From assembly GCF_003479605.1 (NCBI RefSeq), contig NZ_QUHR01000021.1, forward strand, positions 1 through 8,254: a stretch of 8,254 bases of DNA. The letters are read 5' to 3'. The translations under genes were made by a program, and so were the position numbers. The notes below the pieces were generated by a model that worked only from the letters and a program-made list of their open reading frames with translations, searched no databases and was not told the origin of the DNA. The stretch comes from Roseburia sp. AF12-17LB (GTDB lineage Bacteria; Bacillota; Clostridia; Lachnospirales; Lachnospiraceae). Positions 6,700 to 8,254 of this stretch are shown here, piece after piece; position 1 is the stretch's first letter, and every line of letters starts with the position of its first letter.

Positions 6700-6930
6700 G
6701 TATGTAACAGGTAGAATCCTCACTTCAATGCGGGTTACAATCTGGTTAGATATACGAAGTACAGCACATATGCTGCCAACATCCAGCTAATACGCAAAAT
6801 CCTGCAAAGCAGAGGGAGCAGTCTCAATGAACGAAGTCACAAGTGCTTCAAGAGTGGTGACGCACACCTCTATCTATTACAGGATAATTGTGGTATAGGA
6901 ATGAAATAAAAGCAATAGATAGAAAAAGAC
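6700..6930 (-). ncRNA. Candidate bridge RNA region of the IS110 element
   Basis: The non-coding leader upstream of the transposase is where IS110-group elements encode the bridge RNA with donor- and target-binding loops. Several hairpins can be read by eye: TCTATCTATT (6869-6878) with AATAGATAGA (6914-6923), 10 bp; CAGCA/TGCTG (6762-6775) with a 4-nt loop; GGTG/CACC around 6857-6869; and AGCAGTC (6817-6823) with GACTGCT (6928-6934). No coding frame here resembles a protein. Exact ends, promoter and loop assignment cannot be set without folding and comparison with related elements. A 7-nt match, AGTCTCA, occurs at 5480-5486 by the other end of the element and at 6820-6826 in this leader; it is short enough to be chance. 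Confidence 0.5.
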
Positions 6931-6934
6931 TGCT

Positions 6935-7315
6935 TTGATTCCTATGTGTTTAGCATACCAGAGTGGTAGTAAGGCTGATGTATTAGTTCAGAATAGGACA
7001 AATGGAAGAGCTTTTGAACAACAAGAATTTGCAAAATTTAGTTCTCAAAATAATAATGCAGTTGAACAGATTACTGTAAAAACATCTTCTGGTGTTAAAA
7101 CAAGAGTTGACGCAATTGGATTAGATGCAAATGGAAATGTTGTAATAAATGAATATAAATCATCATTGACAGCACCGCTAACAAGTAATCAAAAAATTGC
7201 ATTTCCTGAGATTTTTGAAAGTGGAGCAACTGTTGTTGGAAAAGGAAAAGGTATATTCTCTGGAGGATACCAGATTCCGCCAGGTACAAAAGTAACAATA
7301 ATTCGACCAGAGTAG
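6935..7315 (+). pseudogene. Headless polymorphic toxin tip, PD-(D/E)xK nuclease-like
   Basis: The open frame runs from TTG 6935 to TAG 7313-7315, closed upstream by TAG 6920-6922. The first 8 or so residues (MIPMCLAY) are probably IS-derived, and the recognisable tip starts near QSGSKADV. The core has GRAFEQQEF, EQITVKT, KTRVDAIG (D59) and, about 14 residues later, NEYKSS (E73, K75), the D...ExK pattern of restriction-endonuclease-fold nucleases. It ends with APLTSNQKIAFPEI, VVGKGKG, IPPGTKVTIIRP. From memory this ending (…NQ+.AFPEI…GG..IPP..V.IIRP) is common on polymorphic toxins in Gram-negative and Gram-positive bacteria. The expected activity is nucleic-acid cleavage. The LXG trunk, pre-toxin segment and hinge are all absent and replaced by the IS110 element, so this is a 5'-truncated module with an intact tip. 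Confidence 0.75.
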
Positions 7316-7323
7316 GAGGTATT

Positions 7324-7668
7324 ATGTCGATAGTTGATAATAAAACGGTAGATGGCATAGCGTTAACGGATGATAATAAAGGAATAATTTTACTGATAGC
7401 TGACCATATGGACTGGAGAGATGAATATCAGCATTTAGTAATGTTGCAAGAAAAGATTAATGTATATATCACCTTTCTTGAACAGAAGCAGTATGAAGAT
7501 ATCTACAAAGGAGAAAATATAACATATGGAATTATAGAAATTCATTTCTTATATAGTTTAACCGCTAATGCAGAAAAGTTTTTACAGTCAGTTCAAAATC
7601 AAGTTGCCGAACTTGGTGTAAAGATACAATATTGTGTTTCACAGGAGGGAGCAGATGAAGCTAGATAA
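7324..7668 (+). CDS. DUF6572-like protein, candidate immunity to the PD-(D/E)xK tip
   Basis: A 114-residue protein starting at ATG 7324; its ribosome site AGGAGGT (about 7314-7320) overlaps the toxin's stop codon, so the two are coupled. The pattern VDGIALTDDNKGIILLIADHMDW, then DEYQHLVMLQEKINVYITFLE and later IEIHFLYSLTANAEKFLQ, agrees with what I remember of DUF6572 proteins: an N-terminal beta hairpin, the D-H-x-D/E-W motif, a long helix and a second beta-alpha unit. DUF6572 has no settled biochemical role that I know of. Its position right after a nuclease tip argues that here it is the cognate immunity protein. The 3' end overlaps the next gene by 14 bp. Confidence 0.75.
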   Translation: MSIVDNKTVDGIALTDDNKGIILLIADHMDWRDEYQHLVMLQEKINVYITFLEQKQYEDIYKGENITYGIIEIHFLYSLTANAEKFLQSVQNQVAELGVKIQYCVSQEGADEAR

Positions 7669-8230
7669 AAACCAACAAAAGCAATTAATTAAAGCAATAT
7701 ATATATCTTCAGATAGAAGAGGATATAAAACAAAAACAAATACCATTTATAGTGTAAAGGATGATACATTTATTCATTGTGATTTTCTTGTTGTAAATTC
7801 GCAGAAATTAGTTTATAGAATCTATATTAAAAATTATAACTATGATGACATTTTTTGGAAGGTTATGCAAATGCCAACTAATAGCAAAAAGAGTAATTCA
7901 TTAAGGGCAAGTGGTGCTTTTAAGGCTCCTTCGATTTTATTAAAAAAAGGGGAAGTAGACCTTACAGATAAATATGATGAGCAAGCGGAATACCTTTTGG
8001 GATTAGTAGATGAGTGTAGTCATAATTTTATGGAAAAGTATGATATTGATGAGTATATTATTGATTATGAAGATGGTATGGATAAGGAAGTACTAAAGTG
8101 TTTAGCCTACATTAATATGAATAACATTGAGGAGGCTAAAAAAATAGCACAAGAATCAATTAATAATGGTAATAGAGGGAATTATGAGAATGGAGGGAAA
8201 GCTTTTTTTGATTGGATATTGATGCTTTAA
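7655..8230 (+). CDS. Protein of unknown function coupled to the DUF6572-like gene
   Basis: 191 residues from ATG 7655, chosen because CAGGAGGGAG (7642-7651) precedes it; an in-frame ATG at 7634 has no such site. It overlaps the end of the DUF6572-like gene by 14 bp, so the two are co-translated. I do not recognise it. The N-terminal third (MKLDKNQQKQLIKAIYIS) begins with a basic helix, followed by beta-rich sequence (TIYSVKDDTFIHCDFLVVN, KLVYRIYIKNYNYDDIFW), then an acidic region (EYIIDYEDGMDKEVLKC) and a final helical hairpin (NNIEEAKKIAQESINNGNRG) that resembles a single TPR-like repeat. There are no membrane segments or signal peptide. Position and composition (very AT-rich, like the tips) suggest a second immunity or accessory gene of this toxin module, but it could start a separate unit. 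Confidence 0.65.
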   Translation: MKLDKNQQKQLIKAIYISSDRRGYKTKTNTIYSVKDDTFIHCDFLVVNSQKLVYRIYIKNYNYDDIFWKVMQMPTNSKKSNSLRASGAFKAPSILLKKGEVDLTDKYDEQAEYLLGLVDECSHNFMEKYDIDEYIIDYEDGMDKEVLKCLAYINMNNIEEAKKIAQESINNGNRGNYENGGKAFFDWILML

Positions 8231-8254
8231 TAAGTATATCTAATTACATCTCTA

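Larger units (their letters stand above)
5474..6945 (-). mobile_element. IS110-family insertion sequence (approximate ends)
   Basis: A complete-looking element: transposase on the minus strand, a short 3' flank and a structured leader of about 250 bp upstream of the transposase start. IS110-group elements usually lack terminal inverted repeats and make little or no target duplication, so I cannot fix the ends. They are bracketed by the tail of the EndoU immunity gene (about 5440-5481) and by the first recognisable codons of the nuclease tip (about 6955). It is the only rightward-to-leftward unit in a plus-strand locus, and the pre-toxin segment expected before the tip on its right is absent. 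Confidence 0.75.

Noticed and set aside
1..8254. CRISPR array, tRNA or rRNA genes
   Set aside because: No regularly spaced short direct repeats, cloverleaf or conserved rRNA sequence was seen on either strand.

Overview
The window is a polymorphic-toxin locus of the LXG type (effectors of the Firmicutes type VII/Esx secretion system), probably from a gut Clostridia genome of the Lachnospiraceae kind. That placement is inference from the low-to-moderate GC, strong GGAGG-type ribosome sites, the LXG architecture and the style of the toxin tips. No ribosomal or other taxonomic marker is present.

Layout. (1) Bases 2-840 are the 3' part of a toxin cassette whose frame is broken near 128-136. It ends in a small tip finishing in DDFKFK and is followed by a candidate immunity gene (854-1267). 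(2) Bases 1363-3683 hold the only copy with a secretion module: a 90-residue helical LXG-associated protein, then an LXG protein. The LXG protein starts best at 1653, is cut by an in-frame amber TAG at 1731, and stays open from 1773 to 3683. Its tip is a TNT-family NAD+ glycohydrolase, with a small immunity candidate at 3686-3937. (3) Bases 3962-5101 are an orphan cassette that starts abruptly in the hydrophobic middle of the LXG protein and ends in an EndoU ribonuclease tip, followed by its immunity candidate (5104-5481). (4) An IS110-family element lies on the minus strand (transposase 5497-6675), with a structured non-coding leader that is a bridge-RNA candidate. (5) After the element come a headless PD-(D/E)xK nuclease tip (about 6935-7315), a DUF6572-like immunity candidate (7324-7668) and an overlapping gene of unknown function (7655-8230).

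How it fits together. One secretable LXG trunk is surrounded by three tip-immunity modules. Two of these still carry the conserved pre-toxin segment, and all three copies of that segment end in the same short hinge, QQLGNVG, just before the variable tip. Two copies share a perfect repeat of 298 bp. This is the arrangement expected if recombination in the shared segment swaps tips onto the secreted trunk, as proposed for orphan CdiA-CT and Rhs tips. The four tips are unrelated and imply different targets: NAD+, RNA (EndoU), probably nucleic acid (PD-(D/E)xK), and one unassigned. Each tip is followed within 2-13 bp by its own small gene, which would protect the cell from that tip. The amber codon, the frameshift and the IS-linked loss of one module's 5' half suggest that the toxin side is decaying or resting while the immunity side is kept.
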